Assembly: GCA_038238555.1 (NCBI GenBank) | Contig: JBBRXP010000060.1 | Span: 1-29,400, forward strand | Source: JANNXQ01 sp038238555 | GTDB lineage: Bacteria; Verrucomicrobiota; Verrucomicrobiia; Chthoniobacterales; Chthoniobacteraceae | Direction of reading: 5' to 3' | DNA length: 29,400 nucleotides | The notes under the pieces: model-generated | The model's input: only the letters and a program-made list of their open reading frames with translations | Told to the model about the DNA's origin: nothing | The model's database searches: none | Translations under genes and position numbers: made by a program | Part shown: piece by piece, positions 7,790 to 15,965 of the stretch | Layout of the letters: every line of letters begins with the position of its first letter | How positions within the stretch are numbered: the first letter of the stretch is position 1

Positions 7790-9196
7790 ATGACCAAACC
7801 TTGTCTGCTTTTTCTTCTCCTCGTCTCGTTCGCGAATGCGCGCCCGCCTAACGTCGTCATTTTCTTCTGCGACAATCTCGGCTACGGCGACATCGGGCCG
7901 TTTGGCTCGACGCTGCATCGCACGCCGAACCTCGATCGGCTCGCCGCGGAGGGGCGCAAGTTCACGCACTTCTACACGTCGGCCAATGTCTGCACGCCAT
8001 CGCGCGCGGGGCTGATGACGGGATGCTACGCGCAACGCGTGAGTCTTTTTGAAAATGTGCGCGGCGGTTCGGTGCTGCAGCCGGGCGAGCCGATCGGCTT
8101 GAACCCGGGCGAAGTCACCATCGCCGAGGTCCTCAAGCCCGCGGGCTACGCGACGATGCTCATCGGCAAGTGGCACCTCGGCGATCAGCCGCAGTTTTTG
8201 CCGACGCGGCAGGGCTTCGATCGTTACTTCGGCATCCCTTACAGCGACGACATGACGGAACGCGAAGGACAGGCGTGGCCGCCGCTGCCGCTCATGCGCG
8301 ATGAGGTGGTGATCGATGCGCCGGTCGATCGCAACGGACTGACGCGGCGCGAGACCGAGGAGGCGATTCGCTTCATCACCGAGCAGCGCGCAGGGCCGTT
8401 TTTGCTCATCGTCTCACACGCGATGCCCGGCAGCACGAGCGCGCCATTTTCCAGCGAAGCCTTCCGAGGAAAATCGCGCAACGGTCCGTATGGCGACGCG
8501 GTCGAGGAGCTCGACTGGTCCGCGGGCGAAGTGCTCGACGCGCTCCAGCGGCTCGATCTCGAGAAAGAGACGCTCGTGATTTGGACGTCGGATAATTCCG
8601 CGGTGCGCCGCAATCCGCCGCAGGGCAGCAACGGGCCGCTCACCGGCTACATGGGCACGCCCGCGGAAGGCGGCGTGCGCGTGCCCTTCCTCGCGCGCTG
8701 GCCGGGCCATGTGCCGGCGGGAACGGTCTGCGAAGAGCTGGCGACGATGATGGACCTGCTGCCTACGTGCGCGCTGCTGGCGGATCGCAGCCCGCCGCAA
8801 GATCGCGTGATCGACGGAAAAAATATCTGGCCGCTCCTCGCCGGGGAGCCGGGAGCAAAGACGCCGCACGAGGCGTTTTTCTATTACCAGCTCGATCAGC
8901 TCCGCGCCGTGCGCTCGGGGCCGTGGAAACTTTTTCTGCCGCTCGAGCGCGAGCGCGTGCGTGCGAACACGCCGCCGAAGACGGTCCTTTCACCCGCGCG
9001 CCTTTTCAATGTGGTCGAGGATCCGGCGGAGTCGCGCGAGGTCGCGGCGGAGCATCCCGGGGAAGTCGCGCGCCTGCTCGCGCTGGCGGAACCCACGCGC
9101 CGGGAGCTGGGAGATCTCGACCGCCTCGGCACCGGGCAGCGTCCCGCGGGCTGGGTCTTCAACCCGCAAACCCAGCGCCTGCCGACCAAGCACTGA
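7790..9196 (+). CDS. Secreted sulfatase-like protein (arylsulfatase A type) with altered active site
   Basis: 468 residues with a short signal peptide (MTKPCLLFLLLVSFANA). Family motifs: metal-site DN at 28-29 (usually DD), CTPSR at 68-72 whose Cys would become formylglycine, GKWHLG at 126-131 with Lys127 and His129, and SDN at 267-269 with the metal ligands. Two normally invariant residues appear lost. The usual PHVP histidine (His229 in human ARSA) is replaced by a PGSTSAP stretch at 213-219. The RGGKG lysine (Lys302 in ARSA) is Met288 in TGYMG. Either substrate specificity is shifted or catalysis is impaired. The start at 7790 is chosen because it begins the signal peptide; the frame is open upstream only within the previous gene. 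Confidence 0.9.
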   Translation: MTKPCLLFLLLVSFANARPPNVVIFFCDNLGYGDIGPFGSTLHRTPNLDRLAAEGRKFTHFYTSANVCTPSRAGLMTGCYAQRVSLFENVRGGSVLQPGEPIGLNPGEVTIAEVLKPAGYATMLIGKWHLGDQPQFLPTRQGFDRYFGIPYSDDMTEREGQAWPPLPLMRDEVVIDAPVDRNGLTRRETEEAIRFITEQRAGPFLLIVSHAMPGSTSAPFSSEAFRGKSRNGPYGDAVEELDWSAGEVLDALQRLDLEKETLVIWTSDNSAVRRNPPQGSNGPLTGYMGTPAEGGVRVPFLARWPGHVPAGTVCEELATMMDLLPTCALLADRSPPQDRVIDGKNIWPLLAGEPGAKTPHEAFFYYQLDQLRAVRSGPWKLFLPLERERVRANTPPKTVLSPARLFNVVEDPAESREVAAEHPGEVARLLALAEPTRRELGDLDRLGTGQRPAGWVFNPQTQRLPTKH

Positions 9197-9259
9197 TGAA
9201 CACGTTAGGCGTTTCCTCCCGCCCTCTGTGAACGGAAGCCAATAAAATCCCAACTCGCA

Positions 9260-9526
9260 ATGGCTCGCAGCATCCACACCACTAAGAAGCAAATCACCCG
9301 CGAGCGTTGGTTCACTCACACCGACGGCGTTCCCCAGACTTCAGACGCAACCGAACTGCAACGCAAAGACTTTCAGAAGACCCTCCACAAGGTCAATGAA
9401 GCCAGAAAGCGCCAAGCCATCAAACAGGACGCTCCCGCCCATGCCCATCTCTCGCTTCTTCGGAACGAACTAACCCGAACCATCAAGAAGCGCAGAACCA
9501 AATCCAATGAGACCGGCGACGCCTAA
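9260..9526 (+). CDS. Small basic cassette-encoded protein, unknown function
   Basis: 88 residues, rich in Lys, Arg, Thr and Gln, with no membrane segment or signal peptide. It begins MARSIHTTKKQITRERW and ends KKRRTKSNETGDA. The charged middle (TELQRKDFQKTLHKVNEAR) is likely helical. I do not recognise a family. The ATG at 9260 lies 55 bp from the cassette's left edge, and its TAA stop is inside the attC R-box GCCTAAC, an arrangement common for cassette ORFs. Codon use is less GC-rich than in the flanking genes, consistent with foreign origin. A nucleic-acid-binding role is possible from charge alone but not supported further. Confidence 0.7.
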   Translation: MARSIHTTKKQITRERWFTHTDGVPQTSDATELQRKDFQKTLHKVNEARKRQAIKQDAPAHAHLSLLRNELTRTIKKRRTKSNETGDA

Positions 9527-9641
9527 CCATGCGCTGAAGCCAACGGCTCCGGCTGTCACGGCCTGTGCGGCAGACCGCCGCCACCTTTCCACCCACCGGC
9601 ACAGGCCGCGCCAGCCTCCGCCGTGGCTGAGCTTGGGGTCG
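9521..9641. other. attC-like recombination site (folded, split form)
   Basis: R-box GCCTAAC at 9521-9527, then L-box GCTGAAGCCAACGGC at 9533-9547, which pairs with GCCGTGGCTGAGC at 9620-9632 leaving two bulged bases on the left arm. This resembles the extrahelical bases and unpaired spacer of attC hairpins. The stem continues with GGCTG (9551-9555) against CAGCC (9611-9615) and a perfect 9-bp GGCCTGTGC (9560-9568) against GCACAGGCC (9599-9607). The partner R-box GTTAGGC is now at the other end of the cassette (9204). Confidence 0.72.
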
Positions 9642-9656
9642 ATCTCCGAAACCAAC

Positions 9657-12600
9657 ATGCGAAACATCTCCACTTCACTCACCCGGATTCTCATCACCGC
9701 CGCGTTCATGCTCGTGTCGCCTTCGCTGCACGCGGCGAAATTCACGGGCGAATCGGACATCCAGGCCGAGCCGCTTTCGCCGGAGGAGTCTATGGGGCGC
9801 ATGCGCGTTGAGGAGGGACTGCGCGTGGAGCTCGTCGCAGCGGAGCCGCTGATTCGCGATCCGGCGGATGTCGCATTCGATGAAGCGGGCCGAATGTTCG
9901 TCGCCGAAATCGCCGGCTACAATCAGGCGGAGGGCGCGCGCCCGCGGTCGCGCATCCGGCTGCTCGAAGACTCCGATGGCGATGGCCGGATGGATAAGTC
10001 CACGATCTTCGCGGACGATCTCGATCTCGCGCAGGGGCTGCTGCCGACGCGCGGCGGGCTGATCGTGACGACTAACACGGGCATCCTTTTTCTGCGCGAC
10101 GACGACGGCGACGGGCGCGCGGATTTCCAGGAAGTGCTCTTCACCTGCACGCCGGCCATCCACGTCGATGCGCAGATGTCGGCGCCGCGGCGCGGGATCG
10201 ACAATTGGATTCACGTCAATCTCGGTCTGCAAAAAAAGGAGTTGGCTCGCCCCACGGCGCCCGAGCGCAAGCTGAGCCTCACGACCAATTTCCGGTTTCG
10301 CCAAGGCACCGATGAGTTCGGTGCGTCGGAAGGCGCGGGGCAGTTCGGCAAGGCCTTCGATGATTGGGACCGCGAGTTCTTCAGCCAGAACCGCAACCCG
10401 GGGATGGTCGCCGTGCTGCCTCAGCGATATTTGGAACGCAATCCCTTCGCGTTTCTCACGCGAAGCCACGAGGACGCGGTGCCCGCCGAGGGCGAGGGAA
10501 AGGTGTATCCGCTCAAAACTTTTCGGACCACCTCCAGCGCCCACGCCGGCACTTTTACGGCGGCGTGCGGGACGGGCGTCTATCGCGGCGACCTGCTCGG
10601 GCGCGAAGTTGCGGGGAGTCTTTTTGTCTGCGAACCGACGGGCGCGCTGGTGTCGCGCTGGATCGTCGAACCATTTGGACCAAGTTTCCGCGCGCATCGC
10701 GCGCAGCCGGAGCGCGAATTTCTCGCGAGCAGCGACGAGTGGTTTCGCCCGGTGAATACGACGATCGGCCCCGATGGCGCGCTCTACATTGTGGACATGT
10801 ATCGGCGTTTCATCGACGGCGCGCGGTTTTTCCCCGACGACTACCGCGCGAAGAACGACATGGCCGCCGGGGCGGACCGGGGCCGCATCTATCGCATCAT
10901 GCCGAAGGACGCAGGCAAGCCGCGCGTGACTGCGATGCCGCGCGAACCGGAGAAGCGCGTCGCGTTGCTCGAGCATCCGAACGGCTGGCAGCGCGACACC
11001 GCTCAGCGGCTACTGGTGGAAGCTGGCGACGCGAGCGTGCTGCCGGCGGTCGAAAAGATTCTGCGCGGCAGTTCATTTGCGCAGGCGCGGCTCCATGCGC
11101 TGTGGACCATCGAGGGCTTGGGAAAACTCACGCCCGCGCATGTCGCCGCGGCGCTCGACGACGCGGAGCCCGGCGTCGTGGAAAACGCGCTGTGGCTCGC
11201 GCCGCGTTTTGTGCGGACGAGCGATGCGATCCGCGAGCGCGTGATCAAATTGGCGTCGAACGAAAACGCGCGGCTTCGTTTCGCGGCACTGCTTGCCGTC
11301 GGCGATCTCGAAAGCGCCGACGCGACCAAATCCCTGGTGCAAGCCGCCGTGCATGACGCGGAAGACACGTGGATGCGGACCGCGATCCTGAGCGCACCGG
11401 CCACGCAGTCCGGCGAATTCCTGGCCGCGTTGCTGCGCGAGCCGACGTTTATTTCCACCGGCACCCGCGGCCACATCGAACTCGCCAACGGACTCGCGAT
11501 GATCCTCGCCGCGCGCGGCAAGGCCGCCGAATTGAAACCGGTGCTCGCCGTCTTCGACGCGGAAGGCAACTGGTGGAAGATGGCCGTGGTGCGCGGCATC
11601 GCCGAGGGCCTTCGTCGGCAGGCCGCGAATGCCCTTCCCAAGACGATCTCCGCGCTTCTCGCCGCGCCGCCGCCGGAGCTCGCCGGCTCGCTGAGCGGCC
11701 TCGAAAAAGCGGTTGCATCTGCCGCCGCGATCGTGAGCGATAGGAGCCGCCCCGTGAGCGAGCGCCTCGCCGCCATCCCGCTCATCGAGCATCTGCCCAA
11801 GGCCGACGTTGCCGCGCTCATCGCCCCGCTTTTGAGCAGCCGCGAGCCGATCGAAATCCAGCAAGCCACGCTCGAGACGCTGACCCATCTCAAGCGCCCC
11901 ATCGTCACGCCCATCCTCTACGCGCACTTGAGTGAGATGGGCACCGCGGCGCGCTCGGGCGCGATGCAGTATTTGCAACGCAACCCGGCTGAGCTTTTGC
12001 AAAAGATCAAAGCGGGCGTGCTCAATCCGGCGCTCGTGGACTCCCTCGGACGATGGCTCATTTTGAATTCAGCCGTCGAGGAAGTGCGCACGCTCGGTCA
12101 GGAAATTTTCGGCAAGATGGAAGGCGATCGCAAAGCCCTCGTGCAGCGCTACGCCACGGCCACCGCGAGCCTGCAGGGTTCGGAAGCGCGCGGACACGAA
12201 ACTTTCACGCAGACCTGCACGGTCTGCCATCGCTTCCGCGGCGAGGGCAACGATGTCGGCCCCGATATTTCCGACGTGCGCATCAAGACGCCGGAGATGT
12301 TGCTCTCCGATATTCTCGACCCGAACAACGCGATCGATCCGCAGTGGGAAGCCTACACCGTGCGTGTAAAAGATGGCCGCGCGCTGGTCGGCAGAATGGC
12401 CTCCGAGACCAACGACGCGATTGTCATCAAAGGCCCCACCGGAAGTGAAACCGTCCCGCGCGCGAGCCTCGTGACGGCCGAACCGCTGGGCATGTCGCTC
12501 ATGCCGCAAGGCCTCGAAGCCGCCATCGACGAGCACCGCATGGCCGACCTGCTCGCCTACCTGCGCAGCGAGCCTGCTGCGGCGTCGGCGACACAAGAGC

Positions 12601-13382
12601 CGGTCATCGTGCCCCGCGAAACCATTTCGCTCTTCAATGGAAAAGACTTTTCCTCGTTTTACACGTGGCTCGCAAAGTTCCGCTACGAGGATGCCGACCG
12701 CGTCTTCACGGTCGTGGAAAGCATCGACGGCGCGCCGGCCATTCGCATCAGCGGTCAGCATTATGGCGGCATCATCACGCGGTCGAATTACGCAAACTAC
12801 AAACTCGTGGCCGAGTTCCGGTGGGGCTCGCTCACCTGGAGGCCACGCGTGGGCAAGTCGCGCGACGCCGGCATTCTCCTCCACTGCCAGGGCGAAGATG
12901 GCAACCACGTGAAGACCTTCGATTCGCAGTGGCCGCGCTCGGTGGAATTCCAAATCATCGAAGGCGGCACCGGAGATATTCTGCTCGTGAACGGTTACGA
13001 TCGTGGAGTCGCCGAACCTATCGCGCCGCGGCTCACCGTGGCCGTGCAGCCCGGAAAAACAATTTGGGATCCGCACGGCACACCCACCGAATTCAGCACG
13101 GGCCGGCTCGACTGGCAGCACCGCGATCTCGGTTGGAAAGACGCGCTGGGCTTTCGTGGCTCGCAAGATGTCGAAAATCCGACCGGCGATTGGAACCGCA
13201 TCGAGGCGATTTGCGAGGGAGGAAACGTCACCTACTTCCTCAACGGAACCAAAGTGAACGAGGGCACCAACGGAACGTTCCGCGAGGGAAAAATTCTCTT
13301 CCAATCCGAAGGCGCGGAAATTTTCTTCCGCCACATCGAGCTCCAGCCCCTGCCCGCGACGGCCAAGCCCGTGGGGAACTAG
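9657..13382 (+). CDS. PVC-type membrane-bound dehydrogenase/cytochrome c fused to DUF1080 (3-keto-disaccharide hydrolase-like) domain
   Basis: 1241 residues with signal peptide MRNISTSLTRILITAAFML...LHA. Layout: propeller domain about 50-410 (EEGLRVELVAAEPLIRDPAD; LLEDSDGDGRMDKSTIFAD; FFSQNRNPG; TIGPDGALYIVDMYRR), HEAT repeats about 430-840, cytochrome c with CTVCH at 854-858, and a DUF1080/LamG-like beta-sandwich from about 988 (ISLFNGKDFSSFYTW; SRDAGILLHCQG; SVEFQIIEGGTGDILL; WNRIEAICEGGNVTYFLNG). DUF1080 members are now described as 3-keto-glycoside hydrolases or lyases. The fusion would put sugar oxidation, electron transfer to haem c and cleavage of the keto-glycoside in one periplasmic protein. 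The ATG at 9657 starts the signal peptide; upstream in-frame codons belong to the attC-like element. Confidence 0.93.
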   Translation: MRNISTSLTRILITAAFMLVSPSLHAAKFTGESDIQAEPLSPEESMGRMRVEEGLRVELVAAEPLIRDPADVAFDEAGRMFVAEIAGYNQAEGARPRSRIRLLEDSDGDGRMDKSTIFADDLDLAQGLLPTRGGLIVTTNTGILFLRDDDGDGRADFQEVLFTCTPAIHVDAQMSAPRRGIDNWIHVNLGLQKKELARPTAPERKLSLTTNFRFRQGTDEFGASEGAGQFGKAFDDWDREFFSQNRNPGMVAVLPQRYLERNPFAFLTRSHEDAVPAEGEGKVYPLKTFRTTSSAHAGTFTAACGTGVYRGDLLGREVAGSLFVCEPTGALVSRWIVEPFGPSFRAHRAQPEREFLASSDEWFRPVNTTIGPDGALYIVDMYRRFIDGARFFPDDYRAKNDMAAGADRGRIYRIMPKDAGKPRVTAMPREPEKRVALLEHPNGWQRDTAQRLLVEAGDASVLPAVEKILRGSSFAQARLHALWTIEGLGKLTPAHVAAALDDAEPGVVENALWLAPRFVRTSDAIRERVIKLASNENARLRFAALLAVGDLESADATKSLVQAAVHDAEDTWMRTAILSAPATQSGEFLAALLREPTFISTGTRGHIELANGLAMILAARGKAAELKPVLAVFDAEGNWWKMAVVRGIAEGLRRQAANALPKTISALLAAPPPELAGSLSGLEKAVASAAAIVSDRSRPVSERLAAIPLIEHLPKADVAALIAPLLSSREPIEIQQATLETLTHLKRPIVTPILYAHLSEMGTAARSGAMQYLQRNPAELLQKIKAGVLNPALVDSLGRWLILNSAVEEVRTLGQEIFGKMEGDRKALVQRYATATASLQGSEARGHETFTQTCTVCHRFRGEGNDVGPDISDVRIKTPEMLLSDILDPNNAIDPQWEAYTVRVKDGRALVGRMASETNDAIVIKGPTGSETVPRASLVTAEPLGMSLMPQGLEAAIDEHRMADLLAYLRSEPAAASATQEPVIVPRETISLFNGKDFSSFYTWLAKFRYEDADRVFTVVESIDGAPAIRISGQHYGGIITRSNYANYKLVAEFRWGSLTWRPRVGKSRDAGILLHCQGEDGNHVKTFDSQWPRSVEFQIIEGGTGDILLVNGYDRGVAEPIAPRLTVAVQPGKTIWDPHGTPTEFSTGRLDWQHRDLGWKDALGFRGSQDVENPTGDWNRIEAICEGGNVTYFLNGTKVNEGTNGTFREGKILFQSEGAEIFFRHIELQPLPATAKPVGN

Positions 13383-13469
13383 AGCAGATCCGTTCCCGAA
13401 GCCCGGGACTTCACTCGCGGCTTGTCACGCACAAGACCCGGCGGAATAGTTCCGCGCCGCATCCGCGCG

Positions 13470-13928
13470 ATGAAAAAGAGCGAACGTATCTCCGTTTTGG
13501 TCGAGCAGTTCGGCGACGATCAGGTGGGCGCGCTGGACCCGCATTATCTGGGATACTTTGCGTGCTTCAATGCGCGGCAGTACTACGAGGCGCACGATGT
13601 CCTCGAACATCTCTGGCTGCGCACGCGGGATGCGGACCATCTCTTTTTCAAGGCGCTCATCCAAGTCGCCGGCGCTTTCGTTCACTTGCAGAAGCAGCAC
13701 GTCTTTCCTGCGCATCCGAAGCACGCTACGCGGTTGCGGCCGGCGGTGCGACTCTTGCATCTCGGCGCGGCGAATCTCGCGCCATACGCGCCGCGGTATC
13801 TGCGGCTCGATGTCACGGCACTCACGCGGCTCTGTCACCATCTCGCGGCGGAGATTGTGAGCTCGGGGTTCACTCGCAATCCGTGGCATCCCGCGCATCC
13901 GCCGCAGCTTCACCTCGAAGCTTCGTGA
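13470..13928 (+). CDS. DUF309 domain-containing protein
   Basis: 152 residues. The DUF309 signature is clear at the N-terminal side: YFACFNARQYYEAHDVLEHL, followed by FFKALIQVAGAFVHLQ. These conserved His/Glu helices are characteristic of the family, whose function is not known. The ATG at 13470 fits family length; a TTG at 13422 would add 16 residues of low quality. The stop overlaps the start of the next gene (GTGA), so the two are likely translationally coupled. Confidence 0.87.
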   Translation: MKKSERISVLVEQFGDDQVGALDPHYLGYFACFNARQYYEAHDVLEHLWLRTRDADHLFFKALIQVAGAFVHLQKQHVFPAHPKHATRLRPAVRLLHLGAANLAPYAPRYLRLDVTALTRLCHHLAAEIVSSGFTRNPWHPAHPPQLHLEAS

Positions 13929-15094
13929 GCGCGGCGTGCGATGTCGTCGTCATCGGCGGAGGCGGCGCAGGGCTCATGTGCGCGATCGAGGCGGGACGGC
14001 GCGGGCGGCGCGTGATGGTGCTCGAACACAGCGATCGCGTCGGGAAAAAGATCGCGATCTCCGGCGGCGGGCGCTGCAATTTCACCAACATCCACACGAG
14101 GCCGGAGCACTTTCTCTCGGTCAATCCGGACTTCTGCAAATCCGCGCTCGCGCGCTACACGCCGTGGGATTTTCTCGCGCTCGTGGAGAAGCACCGCATC
14201 GGCTACCACGAGAAGAAACTCGGGCAGCAATTTTGCAACACGAGCTCGCGGGCGATCGTCGAGATGCTGCTCGCGGAGTGCGCGGCGGTGGGCGTGGAGA
14301 TTCGCACGCACTGCGAAGTCGCCGCGGTGAGCAAGCCCGAGCGCTTCCGAGTGGAGACAAATCTCGGCGCGCTCGAGCCGCACTCGCTCGTCATCGCCAC
14401 GGGCGGTTTGTCATTTCCCAAACTTGGCGCGAGCGAGATGGGCTACAGGATTGCGCGGCAGTTTGAGTTGAAAGTCACGCCGCTGCGGCCGGCGCTCGTG
14501 CCTCTCAAGTTTTCCGCCTGCGACGCGCCCCTCGGTGCATTGAGCGGCGTGTCACTGCCGGTCGTCGCGCGCAGCGACGGCGCCGCATTCGCCGAGGATG
14601 TGCTCTTCACCCACCGCGGGCTGAGCGGGCCGGCGATCCTGCAAATCTCGTCTTACTGGCGCGAGGGCGGGACGGTTTACCTCGATCTTCTCCCCGACAT
14701 CGACGCCGCCGCGTGGCTGGCACAGGCGCGCAAGTCGAAGGCGCGCCTGGCGACACAGCTCGGGCAGCACTGGCCGCAGCGGTTGGCCGAGGCATGGTGC
14801 GCGCGCCACGCGCCCGCAAAGCCGCTTCAGCAGTGGAACGGACGGGAACTGACCGGCTTCGCCGCAAATCTCCAAGCGTGGCCCATGGAAGCCGCCGGCA
14901 CTGAGGGTTACGCCAAGGCAGAGGTCACGCTCGGCGGTGTGGACACGGTGGAGCTTTTCTCAAAGACGATGGAGGCTCGCAAAGTGCCGGGCTTGTATTT
15001 CATCGGCGAAGTGGTCGATGTCACGGGCTGGCTCGGCGGCTACAATTTCCAGTGGGCCTGGGCCTCCGGTCATGCCGCCGGACAGTGCGTGTGA
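13925..15094 (+). CDS. HI0933/BaiN-like NAD(P)/FAD-dependent flavoprotein
   Basis: 389 residues. It starts with the dinucleotide-binding VVVIGGGGAGLMCAIEAGRRG, followed by the family hallmarks GKKIAISGGGRCNFTN, QFCNTSSRAIVEMLL, VIATGGLSFPKLGASEMGY and, at the end, GLYFIGEVVDVTGWLGGYNFQWAW, which closes the FAD site. It belongs to the YhiN/BaiN group of flavin oxidoreductases; some relatives reduce unsaturated steroid or lipid intermediates, but most have no known substrate. The GTG start at 13925 overlaps the DUF309 stop by 4 bp; no ATG lies before the FAD-binding glycines. Probably in one operon with its neighbours on both sides. Confidence 0.93.
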   Translation: MSAACDVVVIGGGGAGLMCAIEAGRRGRRVMVLEHSDRVGKKIAISGGGRCNFTNIHTRPEHFLSVNPDFCKSALARYTPWDFLALVEKHRIGYHEKKLGQQFCNTSSRAIVEMLLAECAAVGVEIRTHCEVAAVSKPERFRVETNLGALEPHSLVIATGGLSFPKLGASEMGYRIARQFELKVTPLRPALVPLKFSACDAPLGALSGVSLPVVARSDGAAFAEDVLFTHRGLSGPAILQISSYWREGGTVYLDLLPDIDAAAWLAQARKSKARLATQLGQHWPQRLAEAWCARHAPAKPLQQWNGRELTGFAANLQAWPMEAAGTEGYAKAEVTLGGVDTVELFSKTMEARKVPGLYFIGEVVDVTGWLGGYNFQWAWASGHAAGQCV

Positions 15095-15099
15095 ACTCG

Positions 15100-15543
15100 A
15101 TGAAGAAACCAATCCAACCCGCCAGCAGCGCGATGGCCGAAGTGCGCGCCATTTACGACGCTCTCGCCGCACGCCCGATCGAACGCGACTGCGTGCATCG
15201 CACCGAGTGCTGCCATTTCAAGCTCACGGGCCGCACGCCGTACCTCACACGCGGCGAGGCGCTCGCCGCGGCGAAGGCGTTGCGCGCCACCGGGCGCCAG
15301 CGCCTTCCCGAGCGCGACGATGGCGCCTGCCCGCTGCTCGCCGCGGATGGCCGCTGCTTGATCTACGACGGGCGACCCTTTGGCTGCCGCACACACTTTT
15401 GCGCCGCGGCCGGCGGGCCGTATGCGCGGCGCGAAGTCGTCGATCTCATTCACCGGCTCGAAGACATCGATCGCCAACTGGGCGGTGCGGGCGCGACGCC
15501 GCTTCCAGCCGCGATGGAGCAGGCGCTGCGCGAACTTTCGTAG
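15100..15543 (+). CDS. YkgJ-type cysteine-cluster protein (putative zinc- or iron-binding)
   Basis: 147 residues. The CxxxxxxCC group (DCVHRTECCHF) is followed by GACPLL, DGRCLIYDGRPFGCRTHFC, the Cys spacing of the YkgJ family whose members are predicted to bind zinc or an Fe-S cluster. The family function is undefined. The ATG at 15100 is taken as start; a GTG at 15091 overlapping the previous stop in a GTGA pattern is equally possible and adds only three residues. It appears to be the last gene of a three-gene operon with DUF309 and the flavoprotein. Confidence 0.85.
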   Translation: MKKPIQPASSAMAEVRAIYDALAARPIERDCVHRTECCHFKLTGRTPYLTRGEALAAAKALRATGRQRLPERDDGACPLLAADGRCLIYDGRPFGCRTHFCAAAGGPYARREVVDLIHRLEDIDRQLGGAGATPLPAAMEQALRELS

Positions 15544-15545
15544 CC

Positions 15546-15965
15546 CTACTGCCGCGCGACTTTTTTCGCGCGCCTAAATGCCTCGAGCGACTTCTCGGTG
15601 GCTCCCGTCTTTTGGTAGAGCGCGGCGAGCTGCTGCCACGCATCGGAGAAGGAAGGTTCGATTTTCACGGCCTCTTCAAACGCCGCGATCGCCTCCTCGT
15701 CCTTGCCCACATTTACGCAAAAGCTGCCGCGCGCGAAAGCGTCGGCCGCACGCTCCACCTTGTCGTTCTGCGGCAACGGCGGCTCGACTGCGGTCATCGA
15801 CCCAGCGCTCACCGGAGTGTTCAGCCGTTGCGACAGTGCGAGACGGACCAGTTGCGCCTTCTTTGCCAGCGCGACCTCGACTGAGGTGCCCGGCGGTGTG
15901 TGGACGCACGCGCTCAACGCGAGCGCCGATGCAGCGGTGAAAGCGAGGCGGGATAACAGACGCAT
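15546..15965 (-). CDS. TPR-repeat lipoprotein
   Basis: 139 residues. A lipoprotein signal peptide ends in LSAC (lipobox), followed by a flexible stretch and then one to two TPR units (AADAFARGSFCVNVGKDEEA; FEEAVKIEPSFSDAWQQLAA; LYQKTGATEKSLEAFRRAKK). TPRs mediate protein-protein contacts, so this is probably a small scaffold in the periplasm. The ATG at 15965 gives a compact signal peptide; one 9 bp upstream at 15974 is also possible. The gene converges on the YkgJ gene with only 2 bp between the stop codons. Confidence 0.85.
   Translation of the reverse strand: MRLLSRLAFTAASALALSACVHTPPGTSVEVALAKKAQLVRLALSQRLNTPVSAGSMTAVEPPLPQNDKVERAADAFARGSFCVNVGKDEEAIAAFEEAVKIEPSFSDAWQQLAALYQKTGATEKSLEAFRRAKKVARQ

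Larger units (their letters stand above)
9205..9641 (+). mobile_element. Probable single integron gene cassette inserted at a secondary site
   Basis: The left edge is G|TTAGGC at 9204-9210 (fits GTTRRRY). One short ORF follows, ending in the R-box GCCTAAC at 9521-9527, then a long imperfect hairpin, then the right edge G|ATCTCC at 9641-9647. ACGCCTAAC (9519-9527) and GTTAGGCGT (9204-9212) are a perfect 9-bp inverted pair. Joining 9641 to 9205, as in an excised circle, rebuilds an attC of about 127 nt ending TCGTTAGGC, inside the known 57-141 nt range. The right junction GATCT fits the GWTMW consensus of secondary integrase targets. No integrase gene is in the window, so insertion is presumed to have been in trans. 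Confidence 0.75.

Noticed and set aside
7846..7852. A second GCCTAAC R-box-like word
   Set aside because: It lies within the sulfatase coding sequence (Pro-Asn codons), has no paired GTTRRRY within 141 nt and no hairpin, so it is chance.
9507..9656. Start of the large cytochrome at an upstream ATG
   Set aside because: The codons lie in the cassette ORF and the attC-like hairpin; the signal peptide begins at 9657.
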